DNA of 64,000 nucleotides from JAFAHD01 sp963772515 (GCA_963772515.1 CAVYXC010000003.1:620001-684000); one strand, 5' to 3'; numbered from the stretch's first letter, positions 15,528-24,804 are shown. Made by a program: numbers and translations. Notes: a model not told the origin generated them from the letters alone.

Positions 15528-16684
15528 TTACGGTCGGGTCTGTGGGCTGGCAAACAACCGATCTAGCTTCTCAGCGACGTCTCGTTGCATCGACGGCAAC
15601 ACATGGCTATAGATATCTAGCGTCACGGCGATTTTAGAATGCCCTAGGCGCTCCTGGACGATCTTGGGATGAATGCCCTGACTTAGCATCAACGTCGCAG
15701 CAGTGTGCCTGAGGTCATGAAAACGGATGACCGCAGGCCTGCCTGTTTGAGGAGCGGTCTAAACGAACGCCGCACAACGTTAGACGCACGTAGCGGTCCG
15801 CCGCGAGCGTCGCAAAAGACCCACATAGAAGGTGACTGATTCTCGGCCAACATTCGCTTCCGATGGTCGCGCAACGCCCTAACTACGGAGGCTGGTAGGT
15901 CGATGCGCCGCCGCCCCTTCGTACTCTTGGGTTCTGCGACATCGAATTTGCCTGCCATCTCTACCAGCGTCCGGTTCACAGATAAAGACCCGTTGTCCAG
16001 GTCGATATCGGACCAGCGCAAACCAAAAAGCTCGCCACGTCTCATACCTGTCGCAAGGGCAAGGACGTAGAGGCAGCCATGCTGATTTTCACGTGCCGCG
16101 CGCAAGAATGTCTGTACTTGTTCCTCATCCAGCACTTGCATCGTTTGGCCAATGGCGCGGGGTGGCTCGACGGCATTGCAAGGGTTACGAGGAATTAAGT
16201 CCCACTTAACGGCTTGATTAAGCGATGTTCGCAACACCCCATACGTCAGCTGTCGCATTCGTGGTGAGGCGTTGTCGCGCTCAAGAGCAGCGAGCATTCC
16301 TTGAACGTGAAGCGGCATCAGTTTTGAAAGCCGCGTGCCTCCGATGTAAGGCACAATATGGAGCCGTACTCTATCGGAATAAAGGACGTGTGTGTTAGCT
16401 CGCCGCGTTGGGCGAACCGAGTCCTCAAGCCAGTGGTATAGATATTCACCAAGAGTGAGCTTTCTATCGTCGGCTTGCGTGGTTGAAGGATCAAGACGCA
16501 ACCGCGCAAGACCGTCTAACACTTCAGCCTTTGACTTTCCGGAAATTGAAAGCCGCCGACGCCTTCCATCGGAGCCATAACCAGCCGAAATTCTTCCTAT
16601 CCAAAACTCCGTGAATCCGCCACTTTTCCGCGGTCGTCGAACGCGTGAAATGTGGCCTTCGCTTCGTTGTCGCCTTTGTGTCAT
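15528..16684 (-). pseudogene. Tyrosine-recombinase integrase with a 1-nt frameshift
   Basis: The start at 16684 (MTQRRQRSEGH) follows GGGGAG. The N-terminal half has the AP2-like and SAM-like DNA-binding parts (GGFTEFWIGRISAGYGSDGRRRRL; TLGEYLYHWLEDSVRPTRRANTHVLY). The first catalytic Arg is in ATGMRRGELFGLRW. Then the frame breaks near 15736: one reading stops at VFMTSGTLLRR, while the next frame continues FHDLRHTAATLMLSQG, RLGHSKIAVTLDIYSH and ends at 15528. Adding one base (CTGCGG to CTGCCGG) restores a full 385-residue integrase with its HxxR, H and Tyr residues. It points toward tRNA-Asp, its likely target. The shift may be real decay or a sequencing error. Confidence 0.9.
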
Positions 16685-17091
16685 CGCAGACGCTCCCCGT
16701 ATCATTCTAGCAAGAACAATCGCAGTTGCTCGATAAAGTTGGCTTTAGCTTCAGATACAATTTACCTAGAATATTCCCATATTTTGCATTTCGCGCAGAT
16801 CGTCGATGGAATACGGGCTGGTCAGCACGGTTCCGCTGACTAAAGTGGGCCCGGGGCAATGGCAAGCTCGAGGGTCTGCCGGTAAAGGTCCTAAGGAGCG
16901 CCACTGGTGTTGGCAAGTACTTTGTTGTCTCTGTCGCAAGCCTCGTCTGCTGCGCATTCCCACGCAGCCCGGGGAGCCGTCGGGTCACTACGGCGTTAAA
17001 GGGGCTTCACCCGATGAAATCATCAAATCGATAATTGAAACAGGGAAGTGCCCCTAGATCTTGAGAATTCCACCAGGAGCTGGAGTAGCGT
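16685..17091. other. Region between integrase and next gene; one weak ORF
   Basis: This stretch is visibly richer in A/T than the flanks. A plus-strand frame from 16806 to 17057 could encode 83 residues ending GVKGASPDEIIKSIIETGKCP-like sequence, with no clear ribosome site or known family. Its tail has the look of real protein, but the N-terminal part does not. I see no excisionase or regulator gene here. Confidence 0.3.
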
Positions 17092-17418
17092 ATGAAGAAT
17101 AGGGCCAGGGTTTCTTCAGACAACTGGGTGAAGGATGGGAGGAATATCCTATCCTCAGATAACCTTGACAATATTCGAGCGGAATTGAACGACAGCCCGA
17201 TAATTGTTGAGCGTTGGTTCTACCGCGGCGGAAGTAGCCCTGACTATCACGTCTTTGATGACTTTGACGAGTTCGTAGCATTTCTCAACGCTGAGACCTG
17301 TGCTGGTGATTCCGTTTACGTCTGGAGCGTTCGCAAGGTCTGCACCGATGCTACAGCAATCGCAAAAGGTAAGTGCCCCGACGACGATGGCATGGTTCCA
17401 GTTGGTGGCGCTTACTAA
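17092..17418 (+). CDS. Hypothetical cytoplasmic protein of the first island
   Basis: A GGAGCTGGAG ribosome site precedes this 108-residue frame. The product is acidic with a central block PIIVERWFYRGG, then YHVFDDFDEFVAFLNAETCAGDSVYVWSVRKVC. The HVFDDFDEFVAFL-type amphipathic pattern is seen in several small immunity-like or Barstar-length proteins, but no family is recognised. It has no signal peptide. Location inside the integrase-bearing segment makes it island cargo. Confidence 0.55.
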   Translation: MKNRARVSSDNWVKDGRNILSSDNLDNIRAELNDSPIIVERWFYRGGSSPDYHVFDDFDEFVAFLNAETCAGDSVYVWSVRKVCTDATAIAKGKCPDDDGMVPVGGAY

Positions 17419-17482
17419 AATCAAATGTTCGCGTCGATGGCTCTGAGATATTCACCCGTCCGACGCGATTCAGGCGGAAACC

Positions 17483-18385
17483 GTGATGCCCGATACGAGC
17501 AGCTGCGGACCGAAAGTGACTCTGGATCCCAGCGGCGCATATCGTGCGATTGTTACCTGCAAAGACTTCGATATCGCCGGCAGCAACGGCGCCGTCGTTA
17601 ATTTGCCCTGTAGCACCAATAACATTACCGGGAACGACGCAGGTTATGTCTATTTCGCCACGTTCGCAACCCCCTTCGCCAATGAGCGCGAGTCGGGCCT
17701 CGAGTTCAGCGCCAACCCTGCACCAGGGGTCTGGTGGCCCTACATACGAGTGAAAGGCATAAAAGGGATAACCGGAGACATCTACTACTCCGTCAACCCT
17801 GCCGTGCCGCCAATATACCTCAGCAGCACGGACCCGCCTCCGAACTGGGACTACAGCTGCAGCGATCCGGCACAAACCTATATCTCGATCCTAACCGAAG
17901 AGCAAGAGGGGTGCGGCGCGAGCCATTCGGGCCCTTGGCCGTGCAGTTATCAGACCGATCTTCCATACATAGATCTCGTTTACGTAGCGTGTGAGTACAA
18001 CTCAACCACTCAAAACTGCGCAGGCGGTTACAACGTCAGTATTTCATACATCAAGTACGGGGCGGCTGGCGCGACTAAGGTCGGCGGATATCCATACTGG
18101 ACGGCCTGCGGCCAATGCATTGCCGAGTATATAACATCGGTCGCTTATGGGACAGGAACAACGCCGAGTTCTCTAGGGGCGGTATTCTGGTCAAGCATGC
18201 CGCCCACGTCCGACATCCTAGCCTGCGTAAACAATCCGCCGTGGTTCACGAGCGAGCCTAATCAGAAGTATGAATGCATGTCTGGCCCGCCGATGGGCGG
18301 CAACCCTGTCGTTCAAGTGCCCTTCTACGGCACCGACTACAACGGGTTCGTCGAGCAAAATGTATACATCAACGCGACGCACTGA
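17483..18385 (+). CDS. Cys-rich hypothetical protein, probably missing its signal peptide
   Basis: An in-frame stop at 17444 limits the start to GTG 17483 or ATG 17486 after AGGCGG. The 300-residue product is rich in Cys, Tyr, Pro and Asn (SSCGPKVTLDPSGAY, VTCKDFDIAGSNGAV, EQEGCGASHSGPWPC, WTACGQCIAEY), which is the look of an exported, disulfide-bonded protein, yet no signal sequence is encoded. Either the 5' end was lost on island assembly or the protein is exported by other means. Its 3' end overlaps the next gene by 26 bases. Family unknown. Confidence 0.6.
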   Translation: MMPDTSSCGPKVTLDPSGAYRAIVTCKDFDIAGSNGAVVNLPCSTNNITGNDAGYVYFATFATPFANERESGLEFSANPAPGVWWPYIRVKGIKGITGDIYYSVNPAVPPIYLSSTDPPPNWDYSCSDPAQTYISILTEEQEGCGASHSGPWPCSYQTDLPYIDLVYVACEYNSTTQNCAGGYNVSISYIKYGAAGATKVGGYPYWTACGQCIAEYITSVAYGTGTTPSSLGAVFWSSMPPTSDILACVNNPPWFTSEPNQKYECMSGPPMGGNPVVQVPFYGTDYNGFVEQNVYINATH

Positions 18386-19055
18386 CGCGCCGACGCGCTT
18401 TGCCGCTGCGATCTGCCTGCCCATCGTAGCGATTTGCCTGTGGGCGAGTCCGGCTCACGCCAAGCAGTGCACACAAGCCGACTTCGATCGGGCCACCGCT
18501 GGCAAGCCAACAACGAGCCAAATGCTATCCTACATGATGCAAGGGATCAAAGACAGTACAGCGGGGCACGCGGCAGCAGCCGACCAAACTTGGTTGGCCG
18601 CATACAACTATGCTCGCGAGCATTGTTATCCACTCGATGCGGACGGAGCCAACAAACTCCTTTTGAACGGCGAAGCGCGACAGGCGACGGTGGCGTACCG
18701 ACAAAGCCTCCGAGTGCTGCTTCCACAATATCAAAGTACCGGGCTGGATAAACCGTTCACGACGGGACTCGACGCAGCGCAGGCTGGCAATTTCTCGGCA
18801 GCAGCGTCTGCGTTTCACGAAGTGCTGAGATTAGCCAAAACGTATCCTCAGGTAATCGACTATCCTGACGCCGATTTCATGCTCGGCGTGGCGATGTTCG
18901 CTCAAGGCGATCATGCTCGGGCGGTGGAGCAATGGCGGGCGACGCTTACGGATCGCGGACCGGCTGAGCCGGAGCAAGAGAACTTTGGCCCTGATCAGCC
19001 ATGGTTGTGGGCTCTCCAGCTTTATGTAACGCTACGACCCCAACCAAACAGTTAG
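18360..19055 (+). CDS. Secreted TPR-like protein
   Basis: The ATG at 18360 lies inside the preceding gene and begins a good signal peptide ending SPAHA-K; the open frame extends upstream only as overlap. The 231-residue product has helical repeats: LSYMMQGIKDSTAGHAAAADQTWLAAYNYA, TGLDAAQAGNFSAAASAFHEVLRLA and DFMLGVAMFAQGDHARAVEQWRATL, the last two close to TPR consensus. It is probably periplasmic and binds a protein partner, plausibly the overlapping upstream product. Cargo of the first island. Confidence 0.7.
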   Translation: MYTSTRRTDAPTRFAAAICLPIVAICLWASPAHAKQCTQADFDRATAGKPTTSQMLSYMMQGIKDSTAGHAAAADQTWLAAYNYAREHCYPLDADGANKLLLNGEARQATVAYRQSLRVLLPQYQSTGLDKPFTTGLDAAQAGNFSAAASAFHEVLRLAKTYPQVIDYPDADFMLGVAMFAQGDHARAVEQWRATLTDRGPAEPEQENFGPDQPWLWALQLYVTLRPQPNS

Positions 19056-19120
19056 TGACCTGAGGTGGTGATTTCGGACAGGCGCAAACTGTGAGGTCCG
19101 GGGCGTGCCCGCAGCCCGCT

Positions 19121-19276
19121 TTTTCTTGACACCAAATTTGACACCAAATCACAGCGCCAACGGCGCACGTGGGCGCACATGTGACATACTCTAGAATCCG
19201 GACGACCCTCATGAATGCTACGTCTGCGCGCCCTGGCGCACGTGCGCGCACGCCCGTGCATGTCGAGTGGAAATGT
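19121..19276. repeat. Conserved right-end block, copy 1
   Basis: Starting with two perfect tandem 12-mers TTGACACCAAAT (19126-19137, 19138-19149), this block contains GGCGCACATGTGACA with a CACATGTG palindrome, CGACCCTCATG, CTACGTCTGCGC and several GCGCAC units, and ends at the tRNA fragment. The same elements recur in order at 24571-24722 and 28179-28327. Direct-repeat arm sites plus GCGCAC repeats fit an integrase/excisionase binding arm. Confidence 0.8.
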
Positions 19277-19358
19277 CTGTCACGCAGGAGGTCGTCGGTT
19301 CGAGCCCGATCAGCGTCGCCAGTCAAACCCGCATCGCATGAAGCGTTGCGGGTTTTTT
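19277..19358 (+). repeat. tRNA-Asp 3'-half copy 1 (att) plus terminator
   Basis: Bases 19277-19321 are identical over 45 bp to 15373-15417 of tRNA-Asp, from the first anticodon-loop base to CCA. A terminator hairpin (AAACCCGCA / TGCGGGTTTTTT, 19325-19358) follows. This is the right boundary of segment 1 and left boundary of segment 2. Confidence 0.95.
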
Positions 19359-19625
19359 CTTGAGCGCGAGCGGCCCATTGGGGAACGCCTGCGCTCAGAT
19401 TCGTGCTGGCTCGCAGGTCCCGCACGCTTTCATTGCAGACGCCGAACTCAAGCTGCTCGAGCGCCCGCATCGAACGAGTCAGATAAGCGACTTTCACAGC
19501 GGACGCAAAGAGATTAAGGCGATCTGGACGTGCCGATTCTCCGGCGTGAAGCCGAGCTGCTCGGTGCAAAAGCGCTAAGGGGCGACCGTCGCCGTTAGTG
19601 CGCTAGGACGGAAACGATAAAGCCC

Positions 19626-19730
19626 TTGCGCGTTGAGCTAGAGGAAGCCGCGGACATTCTTGCAAACCTCGAAAATCACGGGATCGCTGCTGTCATCTGG
19701 AGAACGCCCAGCGGAAGGAGCCACGTATGA
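19626..19730 (+). CDS. Short upstream ORF coupled to the lectin-hydrolase gene
   Basis: A TTG-started 34-residue frame (RVELEEAADILANLENHGIA...) ends in a TGA that overlaps the next start codon as ATGA. The peptide has a convincing amphipathic helix, but no ribosome site is clear; it may be the 3' remnant of a larger gene. The 270 bases before it (19359-19625) hold nothing I can assign. Confidence 0.3.
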   Translation: MRVELEEAADILANLENHGIAAVIWRTPSGRSHV

Positions 19731-21304
19731 AGCGTGCGATATTCCTGACCTTCCCGATCGTCGCCGCAATGCCACGCGCGGCGTGGGCGCAAGCCTCGGC
19801 GCCGATCGCGAATCTCCAAACGGGTCTCGTGATGATCCCACGGGGGCTCTCCTCAAACGAAGGCACGCAGCTCATCACGTGGTACCGCGGCACTAGCCCG
19901 GTCCAGAACTGGTCCATCATCCCTACCGGGATGGGCTGGTTCAAGCTCGTCAATGCTGGGAACGGAATGTGCGTCGGAGTCGCCGGCGGCTCGACCAATG
20001 ACGGCGCAAAGATCGTGCAGTGGCACGATGACGGGACGCTGAACCAGCAGTGGCGCTGGTTAGGCCGCGGAGGTGGCCGGACGCTCCTTGTGAATCGAGG
20101 CTCCGGGAAAGTCATTGGCGTCGCAGGCAGTTCGACCGTCCAAGGAACGCCTCTTATCCAGTGGCATGAGGACGGCCATCTGAGCCAGTTCTGGCGCCTG
20201 CAGCCGTTCGCAGCGGTGCCAGCAAGCGCGCAACCGACGGCACCTGAGTCCCTTTCAATCTTGCCGGCCGAGCGCGCTGCAATGGAAGCGGCAGCGAGAC
20301 AATTCATGGGAAAATACAACGTCCCGGGATTTTCCGTTGCGGTCGGAAGCGAAGGCCGGCTCATCTATCAGAATGCTTTCGGTGTCGCCGATCGCGCCCA
20401 AGGGGTTCCGGTGACGCCTGGACATCTCTTCCGAATCGCGAGCGTCACCAAGCCGATTACTTCGGCGACGATATTCAGCTTGATCGAGAAGGGTTCGCTT
20501 CGGCTGGGAGATCGCGTGTTCGGACCCGGTGCAATCCTTGGGACGGACTATGGGGGGCCCCCGTATGGCCGTTATATCGAGCAAATAACCCTAGAACAGC
20601 TGTTGACGCACACCGCCGGGGGATGGCAGAATGATGGTACCGATCCGATGTTCCAAAATCTGCAAATGAATCATCAACAGCTGATCGCATGGACGCTGCG
20701 CAATGTGCCGCTCAAGAATCAACCTGGGACGCATTATGCGTATTCGAACTTCGGTTATTGTGTTCTCGGCCGCGTGATCGAGAAAGTCACCGGCCAGCCA
20801 TATGCGGCGTATGTCAGCCAAGCGATACTTCGGCCCTCTGGAATCACCGATATGGTGATTGCGGGCAACACGCTCGCTCAGCGTAGGCCCAATGAAGTCG
20901 TGTACTACGGACAGGGCAGCGGCGACAACCCCTACTCCCTAAACGTCACGCGCATGGATTCACACGGAGGATGGCTCGCACGACCTGCCGATCTCGTCCT
21001 CTTTGCAATGCACGTCGGCGGCTTCCAACCCCCGCCGAGCCTCCTCACAAGCCAGTCGATTCGGACCATGACGACGGGATCGTCCGCGAATTCGGGATAC
21101 GCCAAAGGATGGTTGGTCAACAGTTCTCATAACTGGTGGCACAACGGGATTTTGTCCGGTACCATGACGATCATGGTGCGAACACACAGCGGATTCTTCT
21201 GGGCCGGTTTTGCGAACACGTACCGATGGAACTCTGCGATGGACTCAGACCTGGATGCTCTGCTGTGGACCATGGTGAGCAAAGTCAGCAGTTGGAATGT
21301 CTGA
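19727..21304 (+). CDS. Secreted ricin-type lectin / beta-lactamase-fold hydrolase fusion
   Basis: GGAAGGAGCC precedes this 525-residue protein. Order of parts: signal peptide (to AWAQA); a ricin B-type beta-trefoil at about 30-165 with repeated QW-type motifs (VQNWSIIP, NQQWRWLG, SQFWRLQP) and GNGMCVGVAGGST; then a class C / PBP4*-like domain with SVTK (Ser239, Lys242), YSN (Tyr339, Asn341) and HNG (His472). All three catalytic motifs of the fold are present. The lectin may hold the enzyme on a glycan; substrate unknown, likely a peptide or ester. It opens segment 2 and is clearly unlike the host copy at 8210. Confidence 0.88.
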   Translation: MKRAIFLTFPIVAAMPRAAWAQASAPIANLQTGLVMIPRGLSSNEGTQLITWYRGTSPVQNWSIIPTGMGWFKLVNAGNGMCVGVAGGSTNDGAKIVQWHDDGTLNQQWRWLGRGGGRTLLVNRGSGKVIGVAGSSTVQGTPLIQWHEDGHLSQFWRLQPFAAVPASAQPTAPESLSILPAERAAMEAAARQFMGKYNVPGFSVAVGSEGRLIYQNAFGVADRAQGVPVTPGHLFRIASVTKPITSATIFSLIEKGSLRLGDRVFGPGAILGTDYGGPPYGRYIEQITLEQLLTHTAGGWQNDGTDPMFQNLQMNHQQLIAWTLRNVPLKNQPGTHYAYSNFGYCVLGRVIEKVTGQPYAAYVSQAILRPSGITDMVIAGNTLAQRRPNEVVYYGQGSGDNPYSLNVTRMDSHGGWLARPADLVLFAMHVGGFQPPPSLLTSQSIRTMTTGSSANSGYAKGWLVNSSHNWWHNGILSGTMTIMVRTHSGFFWAGFANTYRWNSAMDSDLDALLWTMVSKVSSWNV

Positions 21305-21657
21305 GCCCTCCCTGTACACCTTGCCTTGGAGCCTTTTCGTGAGCGAGTACCTCTTTAGTCTGCGCGCGTGACGATTGTCACTTTCGCACTCGTCCTCACA
21401 ACCGTCATAGCTGTTCGATCGGCTCCGAACATCCATTGGCTAATACTCCTGCCAACCACATCTCGGACGATCCCGGCCTCACTGGTTTACACTCGGCGGC
21501 TCAGAACAGACCTACCGGGGTTTATGGGAGCAGGTACGGTTCATCACACCACCCCACTTCTCGCCTCGAGCGGGCTTCTCTCTGACCTGCGTTTAGGTTC
21601 CTGTCTCGGGTAGGGCCGTACGTATCATCTTACGTGGAGGTGAAAGGAAGAGCAGAG
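21305..21657. other. Intergenic stretch in segment 2
   Basis: No open frame with a ribosome site or recognisable motif is seen on either strand. It probably holds the promoter of the following secreted-protein gene. Confidence 0.4.
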
Positions 21658-22599
21658 ATGAGAATTCGCAGGATCTTAATTTTCACCGTGGTCCTTGTTC
21701 TGGATTTATCTCCAGCGCGAGTTATCTTTGCGCAAACCCAACCGCTGGGGCAACACAGCATGTTTACGGGCGGTGGAGATTGTAAGTTGCCGAAGGCGGG
21801 CTACGGTTTCTTGCTGGAGGCAGAGACCACGGTAGAAGCGGATGGGGGCGGTGCTCCTCATAAAGATGACGAACATAAGTGCTGGGTGGTGGAGAAATAC
21901 GCCAACGGGGTTGAGCACGTGACCTCTCACGGTGCAAAAGCCGGTCTCGACGGGTACTACCAATATCACCTGAACGGAAGTGTGGTGGGTGCTTGGGCAG
22001 AGGCTAAAGGACAGATGACCCCAAAGCAGGCCGTCGGCGGGTCAGGCGGTGCCAGTGTCTTGGCGGAATGGACGGACACGCTGACTCCTCACTCTCCTTC
22101 GATGAGGGATCTGTCACCAGCTGCTTTGAAGAAGCTCGGGTATACCGGGAATCCACTGGCGAAGGTCGCACCAAGCGACGTCATCAACCTTACGTTCGAG
22201 CTTCATCAACAAGCGGTTCAATGCTCTGGAGGAGACTCGTACCACGATTTCTGGTACATGTCGAATCTTCTCGTGCCGATTCAGTCCGCTGCGGGTCCGC
22301 TTGCATTGGGCGGATCTCCTGCCTTGGGTAGCGGCTCCGTGATCGACCAGTGTCCCACCGACGTAACTCAAGGCTCGATCCAGGCGCTCAATAACTTTCC
22401 GATAGTGTTTTCTCTTGCCGTGGAGGTCGTCGTTTTCGCACATCTTTCTGAGAGGGGAGCGACCAGCGGCGATGTGCAGGCAGGACGCCAAGGCGTAAGC
22501 ATTTGCGTCGAGCACCCTAAGACGCCAAGCGATCTCAAGCTCGAATCAGCCAGCGGCAATAGCTACTGGTGCCCCAACAAGAAGGTAAACGGCACCTAA
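21658..22599 (+). CDS. Secreted hypothetical protein
   Basis: The ATG at 21658 follows GGAAGAG and begins a signal peptide (MRIRRILIFTVVLVLDLSPARVIFA-Q). The 313-residue product contains four to five cysteines (GGDCKLPKAGYGF, HKCWVVEKY, VQCSGGDSY, SVIDQCPTD, YWCPNKK) and an alternating polar/hydrophobic pattern suggesting beta structure. I recognise no family. It is cargo of segment 2 and stands alone on the plus strand. Confidence 0.6.
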   Translation: MRIRRILIFTVVLVLDLSPARVIFAQTQPLGQHSMFTGGGDCKLPKAGYGFLLEAETTVEADGGGAPHKDDEHKCWVVEKYANGVEHVTSHGAKAGLDGYYQYHLNGSVVGAWAEAKGQMTPKQAVGGSGGASVLAEWTDTLTPHSPSMRDLSPAALKKLGYTGNPLAKVAPSDVINLTFELHQQAVQCSGGDSYHDFWYMSNLLVPIQSAAGPLALGGSPALGSGSVIDQCPTDVTQGSIQALNNFPIVFSLAVEVVVFAHLSERGATSGDVQAGRQGVSICVEHPKTPSDLKLESASGNSYWCPNKKVNGT

Positions 22600-22741
22600 C
22601 CCAATGCGCTGGCTCAGGTAGAAGAGCCCAAGCGCATCGGGAACAGACGACTACATCACTACGCTCGGGCTGTTAATTTTTGAGGTTCCCGCGGCTGGTA
22701 CAATTTTGTCGCCGCGGAACGTATAGAGATTGCGAGGAAAG

Positions 22742-23167
22742 ATGGGCCTCATGCGACCACTTCCACCATTCATTCTCGGCGTCGCAACTGTACTTGCGTT
22801 CAACGTTCGACCCTCAATGGGTCAACCCACACCCTACCCCAACGCGACGGCTTTCGTATATCCCTTCACAGTAATCAGCTCGAAACAATGCCCGACCGCT
22901 GTAACCTTCGCGGCGAACGTCTCCATCGGCCCTCCTCCCCGCACGTCCGTGTCATTTCGATGGATCCGCAGCGACGGGGCACATGGGTCGGTCCAGACCC
23001 TGACGAATCCGAATCCGGCGGTCTACACCCACAACTACATGCGCCAAGAGCACACGACGTGGACGCTCGGCAACGCGGGCCAGACCTTCACGGGCTGGGA
23101 GCAGATCCAGTTCATCCCTCCTAACCCGAACACGAATCGAGCCACGTTCACGCTGTACTGCCGCTAA
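22742..23167 (+). CDS. Small secreted hypothetical protein
   Basis: Two starts, 22742 and 22751, follow GAGGAA; both give a signal peptide ending SMG-Q or nearby. The mature part of about 115 residues has one Cys pair (KQCPTAV and the terminal YCR) and strands such as AVTFAANVSIGPPPRTSVSFRW and TTWTLGNAGQTFTGWEQIQFI, consistent with an immunoglobulin-like sandwich. No family recognised. Downstream a weak 55-residue frame at 23224-23391 lacks a ribosome site and is not called. Confidence 0.55.
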   Translation: MGLMRPLPPFILGVATVLAFNVRPSMGQPTPYPNATAFVYPFTVISSKQCPTAVTFAANVSIGPPPRTSVSFRWIRSDGAHGSVQTLTNPNPAVYTHNYMRQEHTTWTLGNAGQTFTGWEQIQFIPPNPNTNRATFTLYCR

Positions 23168-23455
23168 GCGCCCAGCAGCCTCGAAACATCTGGTTATCGT
23201 GGACACTCGGTGCCCCCGGAACGATGAGTGTGAATGTTCGGCATTGTATTCCGCTTGATGCGCACGCCACCGTTATGTTCCGTAACTTGGTTCAGCGAAC
23301 ATACGAGAGGTCTCAGGCTGACATCGACGATCTTCGGCACCTCGTGACCACAAGCGGATTGTCGGCTACGCGCCAGAATTCGCTCCTCTGACTTGGGGGG
23401 CGATTTGCGCCTATGCTGAAGACTCCCGACCAAAACTCAAGCCCTTGGAGGTGCG

Positions 23456-24514
23456 ATGCAGCTGACGAGAATGCGTGGATGGCTCTTCGTCGCAGTCTTG
23501 CTCCTCGTTCCGGGTACGTTGCTAGCTGCGAATCGGACGCCGCTGCGCAGTATTGCCGGGACGATCACCTTGTATGCGATCCATACCCCACTGGGTCACC
23601 CCGGTAGCATCACATCCGGCCGAGACGGCGCACTTTGGTTCACTGAGGACTGGGGGAAGATCGGCCGGATAACGACGAGCGGAATCGTCACCGCGGAGTA
23701 CGTCCTGCCGGGGAAAACGCCGGGGGAGAGTAACCCGCCGGCTCAGATTACCTCGGGGCCGGACGGCGCTCTTTGGTTTACGGTGCCTCTCGGACACACG
23801 ATCGGGCGAATCACAACGAGCGGTGCAATTACCGAGTACCAAGTCCCGACCGCGGGTTGGCAGCCTGGTGGCATCACGTCGGGTCGGGACGGCGCACTTT
23901 GGTTCACCGAGGACTCGGGCGAACTATCGGACCCCGAAGGCAAGATCGGGCGCATTACCACGAGCGGTACGATCACCGAGTATCCGCTCCCGCGACTGAG
24001 CTTCCCCGGCAGTATCGCGGCAGGCCCGGACGGCGCCCTCTGGTTCGAGGTCGCCACCGAAGTAGGCACGTCGAACTACGCGCCTAAGATCGGGCGCATT
24101 ACCACCACCGGCGCCATCACCCTGTACCCGCTCCCATCAGGGAGTACCGCCGACAACCTCGTCTGGGGTCCCGACGGCGCGCTCTGGTTCACGCAGGACG
24201 CAGGAGGGCCTGTGGCGAGCGCCCAGGCGAAGATCTGGCGGATGACCGCTCGCGGCGCCTTCACCGAGCACCGCCTCTCGGTACCAAGTGACGCGGGCGT
24301 CATCACCTCCGGTCCTGACGGTGCGCTGTGGTTTCTCGAAGGTGCGCCGAACAAGAACACCATTGGGCGCATCACGACGGCTGGTGCCATCACACAGATC
24401 TCGATCCCGTCACCCAGTGGCTTCGGTGGCGATCTCGCCGGCATCACGCTCGGTCCGGACGGGTCGCTCTGGTTCACCGAAGTGCTAGAGGACAAGATCG
24501 GGCGGCTGCGCTGA
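23456..24514 (+). CDS. Vgb-like (streptogramin-lyase-type) secreted beta-propeller
   Basis: After GGAGGTGCG, a signal peptide (to LLAA-N) leads a 352-residue protein built from seven similar blades of pattern (I)TSGPDGALWFTE...KIGRITTSGAITEYP. This is the Vgb/virginiamycin B lyase repeat (DGxLWFTE). True lyases use His and Glu residues in the last blades; at the matching place this protein has VITSGPDGALWFLEGAPNK without His, so lyase activity is unlikely. It may bind a ligand or partner outside the cell. Last gene of segment 2, ending 56 bases before the conserved right-end block. Confidence 0.88.
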   Translation: MQLTRMRGWLFVAVLLLVPGTLLAANRTPLRSIAGTITLYAIHTPLGHPGSITSGRDGALWFTEDWGKIGRITTSGIVTAEYVLPGKTPGESNPPAQITSGPDGALWFTVPLGHTIGRITTSGAITEYQVPTAGWQPGGITSGRDGALWFTEDSGELSDPEGKIGRITTSGTITEYPLPRLSFPGSIAAGPDGALWFEVATEVGTSNYAPKIGRITTTGAITLYPLPSGSTADNLVWGPDGALWFTQDAGGPVASAQAKIWRMTARGAFTEHRLSVPSDAGVITSGPDGALWFLEGAPNKNTIGRITTAGAITQISIPSPSGFGGDLAGITLGPDGSLWFTEVLEDKIGRLR

Positions 24515-24570
24515 CGACCGCTGATCTCTTCATGGGGTGGCGAAGTCTTGTGTGCCTAACCCGGTTTCGC

Positions 24571-24722
24571 GGACACCAAAATTTGACACCAAATGACCGC
24601 CCCGACCGCGCACGCTGGCGCACATGTGACACACAGGCAGCTCCGTGCGACCCTCATGCATGCTACGTCTGCGCAGCCTGGCGCACGTACGCGCACGCCA
24701 GCGCACATATAGTGGAATTTGT
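24571..24722. repeat. Conserved right-end block, copy 2
   Basis: It has the same order of parts as copy 1: a degenerate first 12-mer then TTGACACCAAAT, GGCGCACATGTGACA, CGACCCTCATG, CTACGTCTGCGC, CCTGGCGCACGT and AGTGGAA, ending at the tRNA fragment. It is preceded at 24551-24579 by a 29-bp motif shared with 28077-28105. Confidence 0.8.
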
Positions 24723-24804
24723 CTGTCACGCGGGAGGTCGTCGGTTCGAGCCCGATCAGCGTCGCCAGTCAAACCCGCATCGCGCAAAGCGTTGCGGGTT
24801 TTTT
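24723..24804 (+). repeat. tRNA-Asp 3'-half copy 2 (att) plus terminator
   Basis: Bases 24723-24767 match 15373-15417 with one change (CAGG to CGGG in the anticodon stem, 24732). The terminator hairpin with AACCCGCA/TGCGGGTT and six T follows at 24771-24804. It is the boundary between segments 2 and 3. Confidence 0.95.

Noticed and set aside
18946..19569. Minus-strand frames with ADRARTDDLLRD-type sequence across the right-end blocks (also at 24530-24787 and 27958-28374)
   Set aside because: They are alike in all three blocks because the DNA is repeated and includes the tRNA fragment; none has a ribosome site. The sequence is better explained as recombination arms, possibly with decayed integrase tails.
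23224..23391. 55-residue plus-strand frame in segment 2
   Set aside because: Reads like protein in part, but has no ribosome site and no known relatives; not strong enough to list as a gene.
23456..24514. Streptogramin-inactivating lyase
   Set aside because: The blade repeats match Vgb, but the His/Glu catalytic residues of the last blades are not visible.
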